This document shows, piece by piece, positions 52,984 through 62,784 of a stretch of DNA of 64,000 nt (its first letter is position 1; every line of letters begins with the position of its first letter). The notes below the pieces were generated by a model, which was not told the origin of the DNA, ran no database searches, and saw only the letters and a list, made by a program, of their open reading frames with translations. The stretch is taken from positions 1 to 64,000 of the forward strand of contig JAFGNZ010000025.1 of NCBI GenBank assembly GCA_016926755.1, in the 5' to 3' direction. The translations under genes were made by a program, and so were the position numbers. The DNA is from Myxococcaceae bacterium (GTDB lineage Bacteria; Myxococcota; Myxococcia; Myxococcales; Myxococcaceae).

Positions 52984-54074
52984 GGGGCGTGTGGATGCTG
53001 CTGGCGCTGGTGCCGTTGGCCGGGTGCGTGCGGCCCGCGGAGGGGCGCGCGTTGACGGATCTGCAGGTGGGCCAGGCCGCGGGCGGTGGGCTCTCGGTGG
53101 TGGTGGAGGAGGGGCTGGCGGCGGTGCGGAGCCTGGAGCCCGGTGGGCTGACGCTGTGGGGCAACGCGCCGGCCTTCCGCGTGCGGGCCACCGCGGCGGC
53201 CGAGGCGCCCGAGTGGTGGACGCTCGTGGTGCGCAACGCCATGCCGGACGCGGTGCTGACGGCGGAGGCGGGCGGCGAGCCGCTGGAGGTGGAGGATGGG
53301 CCTTCGGTGCTACCGACGGTGAAGACGTGGCGCGTGCGCCTGGTGCGTGGCGCAGAGGCGCGCCTCACGGTGGCGCCGCCGGACTGGGAGACGCCGCGGC
53401 CGTTCCGCTTCGCGGCGCTGGCGGACGTGCAGGAGGCGCTGCCGCGCGTGGGAGACATCTACGCGCGGATGAACGAGGACACCTCCCTGGCCTTCATCTT
53501 CTTCTCGGGGGACCTGACCGAGCAGGGCAGCCGCGAGCAGCTGGAGGAGTTCCAGCACCGGCTGGAGGACTCGCGCATCCCGCTGTTCGCCACGCTGGGC
53601 AACCACGAGACGTTCAGCGGGGAGGTGGCGTACCACGAGTACTTCGGGCGCGGCAGCCAGCACTTCACCTTCCAGGGGATCCACTTCACGCAGCTGGACA
53701 CGGGCAACGGCACGGTGGATCCGGTGGCGGAGGAGATGCTCGACGGGTGGCTGGAGCAGGGGCGCGACGGGGTGCACGTGGTGGGCATGCACATCGCTCC
53801 GCTGGATCCGGTGGGGCTGCGCAACGGCTCGTTCTCCAGCCGCAACGAGGCGGCGGCGCTGGTGGGCAAGCTGGCGCGGGGCGGGGTGGATCTGACGATC
53901 TACGGCCACGTCCACTCGTACTACGCGTTCTCCAACGCGGGCATCCCCGCCTTCATCTCCGGCGGCGGTGGCGCCATCCCCGAGAGGTTCGATGGGGTGG
54001 GCCGGCACTACCTCACGGTGGACGTGGATCCGTCCAAGGGAGTGCCGGAGGTGGCGGTGGTGCGCGTAGACTGA
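52980..54074 (+). CDS. Metallophosphoesterase, predicted lipoprotein
   Basis: 'ALADVQ', 'FFSGDLTEQG', 'ATLGNHE', 'GMHIAP', 'IYGHVHSYYAF'; lipobox 'PLAGC'; ATGA-type overlap with upstream gene. Confidence 0.88.
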   Translation: MRGVWMLLALVPLAGCVRPAEGRALTDLQVGQAAGGGLSVVVEEGLAAVRSLEPGGLTLWGNAPAFRVRATAAAEAPEWWTLVVRNAMPDAVLTAEAGGEPLEVEDGPSVLPTVKTWRVRLVRGAEARLTVAPPDWETPRPFRFAALADVQEALPRVGDIYARMNEDTSLAFIFFSGDLTEQGSREQLEEFQHRLEDSRIPLFATLGNHETFSGEVAYHEYFGRGSQHFTFQGIHFTQLDTGNGTVDPVAEEMLDGWLEQGRDGVHVVGMHIAPLDPVGLRNGSFSSRNEAAALVGKLARGGVDLTIYGHVHSYYAFSNAGIPAFISGGGGAIPERFDGVGRHYLTVDVDPSKGVPEVAVVRVD

Positions 54075-54081
54075 GCCAGAT

Positions 54082-54174
54082 CGCATCACCCAGCGCCCGT
54101 GCACCATCGAGGTGGGACCGGAGGCGTTCGTGCCCTACCAGGACTTCACGTTGGACATCCGCTGGGCAGCGTGA
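54082..54174 (+). pseudogene. Possible C-terminal gene remnant (RITQRPCTIEVGPEAFVPYQDFTLDIRWAA*)
   Basis: Open frame with protein-like composition, no start or N-terminal part. Confidence 0.3.
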
Positions 54175-54297
54175 GCGCGCCGCTGACGGGCGGAGGAGAG
54201 GAGCGCGCCGGAGCCGATTTGTCGGCCTCGGAGACGAGCCTCTTGAAATGGGACTGAACATCTGTGCAGATGGCGGCCCCTACCTCGGAGGTCAGCC

Positions 54298-54813
54298 ATG
54301 TTCGATCCGTCTGGAAGTGATCCCATCTCCCCCGCGCTGCAGGATCTGCTGAAGCTGTTCGGCGAGGAGCTCGCCACGGTGAAGTTCCCGGACCTCGACC
54401 GCAAGGTGCTGGAGGAGGCGGCGGCGCGGGTGAAGGAGAAAGCGGTGGAGCTGGCGCATGCGCAGGCAGCGCTCGAGGCCGCGCGCCAGGCGCTGTACGA
54501 GAGCCAGGAGGCGCTGCTGCAGAAGGGCCAGCGGGCCCTGGCCTACGCGCGCATCTTCGCCGAGGAGAACGCGGAGCTGAGCGCGAAGCTGGAGGCCATC
54601 GGCCTGCCGCGTCCGGTGCGCAAGGCCCCGCGCGTGGAGGGCGCCACGGCGCTGGAGGCGCCCGCCGCGCAGGGGGAGGAGAGCGCGCCGCGTCGCCGGG
54701 GCCGTCCGCCGAAGGCCCGGACGAGCGCGCCGCTGTTCGCGGAAGGGGCCTCGCCCGAGCTGATCGCCGCCGTGGAGGCCGAGTCCTCCAACGGCACGCT
54801 GCACACGGCCTGA
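54298..54813 (+). CDS. Coiled-coil protein with AT-hook-like motif
   Basis: 171 aa; helical N-terminus; 'APRRRGRPPKAR'. Confidence 0.65.
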   Translation: MFDPSGSDPISPALQDLLKLFGEELATVKFPDLDRKVLEEAAARVKEKAVELAHAQAALEAARQALYESQEALLQKGQRALAYARIFAEENAELSAKLEAIGLPRPVRKAPRVEGATALEAPAAQGEESAPRRRGRPPKARTSAPLFAEGASPELIAAVEAESSNGTLHTA

Positions 54814-54969
54814 GTGCTCGTGGCGGTGGGGGGCTCGCGTTGGGGAGCGGACAGGGCAGGACGCTGATCCCGGACACTCCTCACCCCCCGCCACGTTGCC
54901 ACCGCAAAGGTGCATACACACCGTCATGGCTCCGGGTGGGGGTTGCCTTGGGGAAACAGGAGCCAGAGC

Positions 54970-56067
54970 ATGAAGACGCGCGTGTCCACCGAATCGTTGG
55001 AGGCCTCGGAGTGGTCCATCGCCTCGCCGGGTACCGCCTCTGTCTTCCAGTGGGACTACGACAGTGGGAGGAACCGGCTGCTCGCGCTCTATGAGAAGGG
55101 CAAGGCGAGGCAGTGGGACGCGAACGCGCGGTTGGACTGGTCGCGGCAGGTGGATCCGGACAACCCGCTCGGCTTTCCGGACTTCTACGTGGTGCTCCAC
55201 GGCACGGAGCTCTGGGAGCGGATGGACGAGCGGGCGCGCGGGGAGGTGCGGCGCCACCTGGACAGCTGGCGCTTCTCGCAGTTCCTGCACGGAGAGCAGG
55301 GCGCGCTGCTGTGCGCGGCCCGCATCATCCAGACGGTGCCGGATCTGGACGCGAAGTTCTACGCCTCCACGCAGGTGTTCGACGAGGCGCGCCACGTGGA
55401 GGTGTTCTCGCGCTACCTCCGCGAGAAGCTGGGGATGACGTACCCGATCAACCCGAGCCTGAAGACGCTGCTGGAGCAGGCGCTCGGGGACGCGCGGTGG
55501 GATTTGACGTACCTGGCCATGCAGGTGCTCATCGAGGGGCTGGCGCTGGCGGCCTTCGGGTTGATCCGGGACTTCGCCACCGAGCCGCTGGGGCGCTCGC
55601 TGACGGCGTACGTGATGCAGGACGAGGCGCGGCACGTGGCCTTCGGGCGGCTGGCGCTCAAGGATCTGTACCCGCGCCTGACGGAGCGGGAGCGTGATGC
55701 GCGGGAGGAGTTCGCCGTGGAGGCCTGCTACCTGATGCGGGATCGCTTCCTGGGGCAGGAGGTGTTCGAGAGGCTGGGGCTGGACGTGGCGGCGTGCGTG
55801 GAGCACATGCGGACGTCTGAGCTGATGCGGGAGTATCAGAAGATGTTGTTCTCCCGCATCGTTCCCACGCTGAAGGATGTGGGGCTGTGGGGGCCGCGCC
55901 TGCGCGGGGCCTTCGCGGACATGGGCGTGCTGGATTTCGGGGAGCTGGACACGGAGGCGCAGGGCCGGGCGGACGAGGACGTGGCGGCGGAGCTGGAGCG
56001 GCTGCGCGAGGCGCGAGGCGACTACGTGGCGAGCGTCACCGCCGCGGCCCAGGGGTCGGCGCAGTGA
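54970..56067 (+). CDS. Ferritin-like / R2-type di-iron protein
   Basis: Two 'DEARHV' ligand motifs plus Glu-containing helices 'FLHGEQGALL', 'LIEGLALAAFG'. Confidence 0.75.
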   Translation: MKTRVSTESLEASEWSIASPGTASVFQWDYDSGRNRLLALYEKGKARQWDANARLDWSRQVDPDNPLGFPDFYVVLHGTELWERMDERARGEVRRHLDSWRFSQFLHGEQGALLCAARIIQTVPDLDAKFYASTQVFDEARHVEVFSRYLREKLGMTYPINPSLKTLLEQALGDARWDLTYLAMQVLIEGLALAAFGLIRDFATEPLGRSLTAYVMQDEARHVAFGRLALKDLYPRLTERERDAREEFAVEACYLMRDRFLGQEVFERLGLDVAACVEHMRTSELMREYQKMLFSRIVPTLKDVGLWGPRLRGAFADMGVLDFGELDTEAQGRADEDVAAELERLREARGDYVASVTAAAQGSAQ

Positions 56068-57340
56068 AGCCGCGAGGCAGTGGGAGCGCCTCCGCCTGGG
56101 TGGCCAGTTCGGGGGCCGCGGCCCTGCGCGCCCGCCACGCCGTCCACAGCAGCAGCGCGGTGAAGACGAGCGCATAGGGGCGCCAGAGCAGGGCGTGGCG
56201 TGCGGCGTCCGTGCCGAGCAGGGTGTCCGAGGTGAGCACTCCGGTGAGGCCCGCCAGCACCAGCAGCGCGAGGCCTCCGCGTGTCCTTGCCTCCGCCGTG
56301 GCGAGGAGCAGCGGCCACGCCATGACGAAGTTCGCCCGCCACGCCAGCGGGGAGAGCAGCGTCACTCCGAGGCAGCAGAGGGCGAGCAGCTCGACTGGGC
56401 CGGCTCTGCTCCAGGCCACCACGGCCACGAAGAGGAGCACCGCGAGCCCCTGGGCCAGGGTGAGCGCGGAGCCGGAGGGCACAGTATCCTCGGGCAGCGC
56501 GAGGGAGAGCAGCAGCGTGGGCAGCCCCTGGGGGTTGTGCCCGAGCGCCCATGGCGGCGTGGTGCGAGCGAGGGTGTCCAGCCAGGCCCGTCCCTGGGTG
56601 AGCAGCCCGTCGAGCCCGTAGCGAGCCAGGGAAGGCACCGCGAGCAGGAGCCCCACCCCGACGCTGGCGGCGAGCACTCGCCAGTGTCGGCGCGTCAGCA
56701 GGAAGAGGGCGAGCAGCGCCGCGGGGGGCTTGAGGAGGACGGCGACGGCGAAGGCAGTGGCGGGTCCCCAGGTTCGGCCGCGCTCGGCGCCCACGGCCGC
56801 GAGGGCGAGCAGGAGCAGCATCACCCCATCCACCTGTGCGTAGAAGAGCTCGAGGTGGAGCGCGGGCAGCAGCGCCAGCGTGGCGAGCACGGGGGCCCAG
56901 GGCCAGGGGGCGCGCTCGCCGGGGCCAGGCGTGGCGCGTGAGGCGTAGCGAGCCAGGACACCCAGCGCGGCGACAGAGCCCAGGTTCCACAGGGCCGCCG
57001 CGGCTCGTGCGGGCAGCAGCGTGAAGGGGAGGAACAGCGGCGCGGTGAGGGGCGCGTACTTGAACGGCATGAAGCCGTCGCTGGCGGGATAGAGCTCCGC
57101 GCCTGCCAGGAAGCGCTCGGCGGCGAGCAGGTAGACGCGGAAGTCGAGGCCGCGCCGCGGGTGTTGCCCCAGCACCACCGCGAGCACCGCGAGCACCACC
57201 AGGAGCGCCAGGAAGGCCCGCTCCGGAGCCGAGGAGAGGGGCCGGGTCTCATATGAGGTGGCGGGCTCGGCGGAGGCCACGCCGTCTCGAGCGCTCGTCA
57301 GCGGTCCCTCCGGAGCTTCGCTGGGCGTCGGGGCGGCCAT
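56036..57340 (-). CDS. Glycosyltransferase family 87-like (DUF2029) membrane protein
   Basis: Multi-TM; 'GLDFRVYLLAAERFLAGAELYP…FKYAPLTAPLFLPF'; start adjusted from 57865. Confidence 0.82.
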   Translation of the reverse strand: MAAPTPSEAPEGPLTSARDGVASAEPATSYETRPLSSAPERAFLALLVVLAVLAVVLGQHPRRGLDFRVYLLAAERFLAGAELYPASDGFMPFKYAPLTAPLFLPFTLLPARAAAALWNLGSVAALGVLARYASRATPGPGERAPWPWAPVLATLALLPALHLELFYAQVDGVMLLLLALAAVGAERGRTWGPATAFAVAVLLKPPAALLALFLLTRRHWRVLAASVGVGLLLAVPSLARYGLDGLLTQGRAWLDTLARTTPPWALGHNPQGLPTLLLSLALPEDTVPSGSALTLAQGLAVLLFVAVVAWSRAGPVELLALCCLGVTLLSPLAWRANFVMAWPLLLATAEARTRGGLALLVLAGLTGVLTSDTLLGTDAARHALLWRPYALVFTALLLWTAWRARRAAAPELATQAEALPLPRGFTAPTPGPRR

Positions 57341-57387
57341 GGACGGAGCATGCTCCAGGAGGCCGGGGGAGAGTTCAAGCCCGCCCT

Positions 57388-58785
57388 TCAGAGGCCATAG
57401 GCCTCCAGGAGGCGCAGCCACACTTCGCTCACCGTGGGGAAGGACGGCACGGCGTGCCAGAGCGTATCCAGGGGCACCTCGCCCGCCACGGCGATGGTGG
57501 CGGCGTGCAGCAGCTCGCCCACCTCCGGGCCCGTGAACGTCGCGCCCACGATGACCCGGCGTGACTCGTCCACCACCAGCTTCGCCGTTCCGCCCAACTG
57601 CTGCCCGAGCAGGGCCGTGCCTGCCACATCCCCCAGCGCGTACTGCACCACGCGCAGGCGCAGCCCCTGGGCGCGGGCCTGGGCCTCGGTGAGGCCCACG
57701 GACGCCACCTGCGGGTGGGTGAAGATGACCTGCGGCGTGGCTTTGGAGTCCGCCCAGGCCCGCACGTCCTTGCCCGCGATGTGGTCTCCCGCGAGCCGCG
57801 CCTGGTACTTGCCCATGTGCGTGAGCAGGTTGCGACCGTTCACGTCTCCGCAGGCGTAGAGCCATCCGCCGTCCACGCCCTTCGCGCGGAGCTGGTCGTC
57901 CACCTCTACCGGCTTGCCGGGTGTCAGCCCGACGGTCTCCAGGCCCAGCTCCTCGGTGCGCGCCATGCGGCCCATGGCCACGAGCAGCTCGTCCGCGCGG
58001 AGCGTCTCCCCCGTGGAGAGCGTCACCGTCACCTCGCCCTGTCCTCCGGGCCGCTGGACGCGGGTAGCCTGTGTGCCCAGGTGCACGGTGACGCCACTGT
58101 CGCTCAGCGCTTTCTTGATCTCCTCAGAGACGAAGGGCTCGTATCGCGAGAGCAGTCTCGGGCCGCGCTGCACGAGCGTCACCTCCGAGCCGAGTGAGCG
58201 CCACGCTTGAGCCAGCTCCACGGCCACCACGCCACCGCCGAGCACCACCAGCCTTTGTGGCACCTCCTTCGCCGCCGTGCCGCCGCGGTTGTCCCAGGGC
58301 CGCGCCTCCTTCAGTCCGGGGATGTCCGGCAGGCGGGGATGGCTGCCGGTGGCGAGTACCACCGCCTTGCGCGCCGTCAGCTCGCGAGTCCTGCCATTGC
58401 CCTCCACGCGCACGGTGCGGGGGCCGCTCAGGCGCCCGTGACCGCGTACGACGTGGATGTTCGCGCCCTCGGCCCACGCAACCTGCGAGTCATCCTTATA
58501 GCCTTGGACCATGTCATCGCGGCGCTTCAACACCTCGCGCGCGTCGAGAGGGCCCATCACCGCCTCGCGAAGTCCGGGGGTGTGGCGCGCGAGCCACTGG
58601 GCCTCGGTGGGTCGCAGGAGCGCCTTGCTGGGGATGCAGGCCCAGTAGGAGCACTCTCCACCGAGCAGCTCGCGCTCCACGAGCGCCACCGAGAGCCTGG
58701 GGTCCTTCGCCGCGGCTGCGCGCGCCGCCACGTTCTCGCCCGCGGGCCCCCCTCCAATGACCACGACATCGAAAGCTTCCGGCAT
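57388..58785 (-). CDS. FAD-dependent pyridine nucleotide-disulfide oxidoreductase
   Basis: 'VVVIGGGPAGENVAARAA', 'GGECSYWACIPSKALLRP', 'LVVLGGGVVAVELA', 'YACGDVNGRNLLTHMGKYQARLAGDHI'; start adjusted from 58965. Confidence 0.9.
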   Translation of the reverse strand: MPEAFDVVVIGGGPAGENVAARAAAAKDPRLSVALVERELLGGECSYWACIPSKALLRPTEAQWLARHTPGLREAVMGPLDAREVLKRRDDMVQGYKDDSQVAWAEGANIHVVRGHGRLSGPRTVRVEGNGRTRELTARKAVVLATGSHPRLPDIPGLKEARPWDNRGGTAAKEVPQRLVVLGGGVVAVELAQAWRSLGSEVTLVQRGPRLLSRYEPFVSEEIKKALSDSGVTVHLGTQATRVQRPGGQGEVTVTLSTGETLRADELLVAMGRMARTEELGLETVGLTPGKPVEVDDQLRAKGVDGGWLYACGDVNGRNLLTHMGKYQARLAGDHIAGKDVRAWADSKATPQVIFTHPQVASVGLTEAQARAQGLRLRVVQYALGDVAGTALLGQQLGGTAKLVVDESRRVIVGATFTGPEVGELLHAATIAVAGEVPLDTLWHAVPSFPTVSEVWLRLLEAYGL

Positions 58786-59227
58786 GAGTTCCCCCGTGTC
58801 TCTCCTCCTGACTACGCCGTCGGCGGGATTGCGCCAGGGTGCGGTGGAGCATTTGAAGTGAGGGAGACAGAAGCCTCGTACTGGAGGCACGGCTTCTGTC
58901 AGCCGCAAGGCGGAGGTGCCGTCCGGCGTTGACTCGCGCGAGGTGCGGTGGCACCTTGCGCTCATTGGATCGCGCGCCCCACTTCGCGCGGCGGGAGGTG
59001 TGCCATGGGGACTGTGCTGAACGGTGTCTCGGGTCGCTCCACGCTGTCGCTCGCCTGATCGGGCGCGCTCCGCTCCCTCGCTGATGTCGAGACGAACGGG
59101 CCTGCCGCCTCCGGTGCGCGGGCGCCAGCTCGGAGCTCTGTCGAGCTGACTCGGCCGACGTGTGCCTCACGTGCTCCAACGCGGAGCCGTGGGGACTCGC
59201 GCGGCCGCACGGGAACCGTTCGTCCTC

Positions 59228-59680
59228 ATGACTTCTTCCAAGCATCGCCGTAGCCGCGCCTCCCGAAGGGGCGCGGGTTCTTCCCTGCTGTCTTCCGAAG
59301 TCGAGTCCATCCCCGCGCGTCACCTGCGCGTGCAGTCCACCCTGTTCCAGGAGGTGTCCCGCCTCTTCCGCGGAGAACTGTCGGATCCATTGCTCGAGGG
59401 CGTCTCGGTGACGTCGCTCGAGCTGTCGCCGGACGGGCGCAACGCCCGTATCGGCTTCACCCTCCCTCCCGAGCTCGCGGACACCGGGCCCGCCCCGGTC
59501 GAGGAGGCCCTCTCGCGCGCCAGCGGCTTCATCCGCTCACAGCTCGCGCTCGGGCTGGACCTCAAGCGCGTGCCGCACCTGCGCTTCGTCTACGTGGGCG
59601 TGGCGCCACGCGGGCTCGCGGGCCCTGAACCCGGGGAGCATCCCTGGGACGAGGAGTACGAGGAAGGGGGTGAGTCATGA
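59228..59680 (+). CDS. rbfA: RbfA-like ribosome-binding factor
   Basis: 'RHLRVQSTLFQEVSRLFRGELSDPLLEGVSVTSLELSPDGRNARIGF…RSQLALGLDLKRVPHLRFVY'. Confidence 0.75.
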   Translation: MTSSKHRRSRASRRGAGSSLLSSEVESIPARHLRVQSTLFQEVSRLFRGELSDPLLEGVSVTSLELSPDGRNARIGFTLPPELADTGPAPVEEALSRASGFIRSQLALGLDLKRVPHLRFVYVGVAPRGLAGPEPGEHPWDEEYEEGGES

Positions 59681-60834
59681 TGCCCCGCATCCTCACGAGC
59701 CCCCCTGGGGCTGTGCCCATCCTGGCCTGGGCCCGCGCGGTGCCGGCGGGCGCGGTGAAGCAGCTCCAGCACATCGCGAGCCAGCCCTACGTCGTCGAGC
59801 ACATCGCCGTCATGCCGGATGTCCACATGTCCGAGGGAGTCGCGGTGGGCACCGTCTTCGCCACCGAGCGCTTCATCGTCCCCGGAGCGCTCGGGGGGGA
59901 TCTCGGCTGCGGAGTGAGCGCGGTGCGCTTCGGCTTCCCTGCCGCCTCGCTCGACACGGCGGAGCTGACGCGCATCCTCGCCGCGTTCGCCCGCGCCATT
60001 CCGGTGGGAGACGCGGTGCACCGGGGACGCGGAGTGCCACTGCCACCCGAGCTCGAAGCCGAACGCCTCTCCACCCACCGCCTCCAGCGCGAGTGGGAGC
60101 GGCTGGCGCCGAGGCACCTCGGGACGCTTGGGGGCGGCAACCACTTCCTGGAGCTGGACCGTGACGCCGGGGGGGAGCTCTGGCTGCTCCTCCACACAGG
60201 CTCCCGGGGAGTGGGAGCCGCCATCGCCGCGCACCACCTGCGCGTGGCCCAGGCCCACGGAGAGGGCACGCTGCCCGGCCTGCGCACGGACACCCCCGAG
60301 GGCGCCGCCTGCCTGGCGGACACCGAGCTGGCGTGCCGGTTCGCCCGAGCCAACCGTGACGCGCTGCTCCAGCGTGCGGTGGAGGTGCTCACCGAGGCGC
60401 TCGGGCAGGGGCCGGAGCCGGGCTCGAGGGTGGACGTGCACCACAACCACGTCTCCGCCGAGCCCCACTTCGGCCGCACGCTGCTCATCCACCGCAAGGG
60501 AGCGGTGGGGCTTGCCTCGGGCCAGCGAGGCCTCATCCCCGGCAGCATGGGGACGGCCTCGTACCTCGTCGCAGGCAAGGGGGAGCCCCGGGCCTTCGGC
60601 TCCTGCTCGCATGGCGCCGGCCGGGTGATGACGCGCAAGGAGGCTCGGGCGCGCATCCGTCCGGCGGCGCTGGAGCACGCCTTGCGGCGCGTGGTGTTCG
60701 ACACGGGACGCACGGCGTCACTGGTCGAGGAGGCGCCGGCCGCCTACCGGGACATCACCGAGGTGCTCGAGGACGAGGAGGCGCTCGTGGCGCCGCTGCT
60801 GCGCCTCACGCCCATCGCCGTTCTCAAGGGCTGA
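59677..60834 (+). CDS. rtcB: RtcB-family RNA ligase
   Basis: 'MPDVHMSEGVAVGTV', 'GGDLGCGV', 'GTLGGGNHFLELD', 'VHHNHVSAE', 'HRKGAVGLASGQRGLIPGSMGTASYLV', 'CSHGAGRVM'. Confidence 0.92.
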   Translation: MMPRILTSPPGAVPILAWARAVPAGAVKQLQHIASQPYVVEHIAVMPDVHMSEGVAVGTVFATERFIVPGALGGDLGCGVSAVRFGFPAASLDTAELTRILAAFARAIPVGDAVHRGRGVPLPPELEAERLSTHRLQREWERLAPRHLGTLGGGNHFLELDRDAGGELWLLLHTGSRGVGAAIAAHHLRVAQAHGEGTLPGLRTDTPEGAACLADTELACRFARANRDALLQRAVEVLTEALGQGPEPGSRVDVHHNHVSAEPHFGRTLLIHRKGAVGLASGQRGLIPGSMGTASYLVAGKGEPRAFGSCSHGAGRVMTRKEARARIRPAALEHALRRVVFDTGRTASLVEEAPAAYRDITEVLEDEEALVAPLLRLTPIAVLKG

Positions 60835-60986
60835 GAGAGGGGCGGGCGGGCGGGGGTGTGCTCCAATGAACGCCTTGTGAGAGAGCGGGGTCAGCCCCCA
60901 CACTCCCGTCCGTCGTGATCCATGCGAGAGAAGTTCCCGCCCTGACGGGGATGGCCTACAATCCCGTCCGGAAAACGAGAACTTGC

Positions 60987-61060
60987 TGGGGCGTCGTCTA
61001 ATGGCAGGACGTCAGACTTTGAATCTGATTATCAAGGTTCGAATCCTTGCGCCCCAGCCA
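60987..61060 (+). tRNA. tRNA-Gln (anticodon TTG), CCA encoded
   Basis: Acceptor TGGGGCG/CGCCCCA; anticodon context ACTTTGAATC; T-arm GGTTCGAATCC; 3' GCCA. Confidence 0.95.
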
Positions 61061-61111
61061 CCTCGCTCTCGGGCGGTGTGTCGCTACCGCTTGTGACGCG
61101 CGCAAAGGACG

Positions 61112-61648
61112 GTGGTGCCGATGCCGCAGAAGGTCCTCCTCCTGGCCTCCGTGGGGAACGTCTCCCCCACGTTGCTGAAGGAGCTGGAGGAGCCGCTCAC
61201 CACGCACATGGGCCTCTCGGTCGTGGTGAGCAAGGTGGCCCTGCAGCGTCCGGACTACGCCTTCAACAAGGATCGCGCGCAGTACCACTGCAACGCCATC
61301 ATGCGCCGGCTGGTGACGCTCCTGGAGCCCGGGCAGTCGCTGGTGTTGGGCGTGACGGACGTGGACCTGTTCGTGCCGGACTCGGCCTTCGTCCTGGGCG
61401 AAGCGGATCGCGAGTCCCGGAGCGCGGTGGTGAGCCTGCTGCGGCTGCGCCCGGGGGCGGACGCGGACCAGCTCCGGCGCCGCGTGCAGGTGGAGGCGGT
61501 ACACCAGGCGGGACACCTGCAGGGGCTGTCCTACTGCGAGGATCCGCGCTGCGTGATGTTCCTGGCCCAGACGCCCCTGGACTGCGACCGCAAGCAGCTG
61601 GGGCTCTGTAACGTGTGCCGCAACGAGCTGGCGAAGCTCACCCGGTAG
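61112..61648 (+). CDS. Archaemetzincin-like protein with substituted catalytic motif
   Basis: 'VHQAGHLQGLSYCEDPRCVMF…CDRKQLGLCNVC' aligned to HExxHxxGxxHCx4C…CxxC. Confidence 0.85.
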   Translation: MVPMPQKVLLLASVGNVSPTLLKELEEPLTTHMGLSVVVSKVALQRPDYAFNKDRAQYHCNAIMRRLVTLLEPGQSLVLGVTDVDLFVPDSAFVLGEADRESRSAVVSLLRLRPGADADQLRRRVQVEAVHQAGHLQGLSYCEDPRCVMFLAQTPLDCDRKQLGLCNVCRNELAKLTR

Positions 61649-61749
61649 GCCTCGCTCCGCAGGGGCATTGAATGAGGCGCGCGGTTTGACGTCGATGGGG
61701 CATACCCCCAGAGTACGGGCGCCACGTTGAAGAGCGGAGCAGGGAGACT

Positions 61750-62718
61750 ATGAAGCGCATGAGTCGGATTGTCGGTGCATGGGTGCTGGCCGCGGGCCTC
61801 GCGGCGTGTGAGCCCATCGAGATCGATGATGGCGGCGGCGGTGGCGGTGGCGGTGGCGTGCTGTTCACCAAGGGCTTCGCCTTCGTGCGCGAGAACGACC
61901 AGAACGTCTACGTGGTGGACGACCTGGGCGATGCCAACAGCCCGAAGCGGCTCACCACGGCGGGCGGGGCCTCCTACCCGGCGGTGTCGCGCAACGGACG
62001 CAGCGTCGTCTTCGTGCAGCAGACAGGCTCCACCTTCGAGCTGCGCACGGTGCCCACGGATGGCAGCGCCCAGCCCTCCACGGTGTTCGCCTCCGGCGGG
62101 GCGACGTGCCCCAACTGCACCGACTTCCGCTACCCCACCTTCAACCCGGCGGGCAACGTCATCGTCTTCGCGTTCATCAACAACTCGAGCAACTTCGGGT
62201 TGGGGAGGGTGAACGCGGACGGCAGCGGCTTCCAGGCGCTCACCAATGATCCCGCCACCTCCTTCGGCGCGCCCTCCTTCTACCCGGACGGGCAGAGCGT
62301 GCTCGCGCCCGCGGGCAGCAGCAGCACCCAGCTCACCCGGCTGGAGCGGGTGAGCCTCAGCGGCGGCAGCAACCCGGTGGCCCCCAACCTGGGCAACGAG
62401 GTGCTGTGGGCGCTGAACCGGGCCGCGGTGTCACCGGATGGCCAGAAGGTGGCGCTGGACGGGCAGCTGTCCTCGGGCGGCTCGCGCATCTTCGTGGGGC
62501 CGCTGAACCCCTTCGGCCAGCTCCAGCGCGTGACCGAGCACCCGGGGGAGGCGGGCGCGAAGGACACCTTCCCGAGCTGGATGAACACCAACCAGGTGGG
62601 CTTCCTCTCCAATGCGGGGAGCACCCCGAACATCTACCGCGTCAACCTCGACGCCGCGGTGGGGCCGGGCACGCTGCTCATCCCCAGCGCCGCCGAGCCC
62701 TCCTATGGAGGCCAGTGA
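61750..62718 (+). CDS. TolB-like beta-propeller lipoprotein
   Basis: Lipobox 'GLAAC'; repeated 'YPAVSRNGRSVVFVQ', 'YPTFNPAGNVIVFAF', 'APSFYPDGQSVLAPAG' blades. Confidence 0.8.
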   Translation: MKRMSRIVGAWVLAAGLAACEPIEIDDGGGGGGGGGVLFTKGFAFVRENDQNVYVVDDLGDANSPKRLTTAGGASYPAVSRNGRSVVFVQQTGSTFELRTVPTDGSAQPSTVFASGGATCPNCTDFRYPTFNPAGNVIVFAFINNSSNFGLGRVNADGSGFQALTNDPATSFGAPSFYPDGQSVLAPAGSSSTQLTRLERVSLSGGSNPVAPNLGNEVLWALNRAAVSPDGQKVALDGQLSSGGSRIFVGPLNPFGQLQRVTEHPGEAGAKDTFPSWMNTNQVGFLSNAGSTPNIYRVNLDAAVGPGTLLIPSAAEPSYGGQ

Positions 62719-62784
62719 GCAGGCGAGCGCGGCCGCTGGCGCGCGGTGGCGGAAGGCGCGATGCTCCGGGCCTGGAGGTAGCCG

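Noticed and set aside
60998-61516. 172-aa minus-strand ORF ending '…GRKDSNLDNQIQSLTSCH'
   Set aside because: C-terminus is the reverse-strand translation of the tRNA-Gln gene, a well-known false annotation pattern, and it is antisense to the archaemetzincin-like gene
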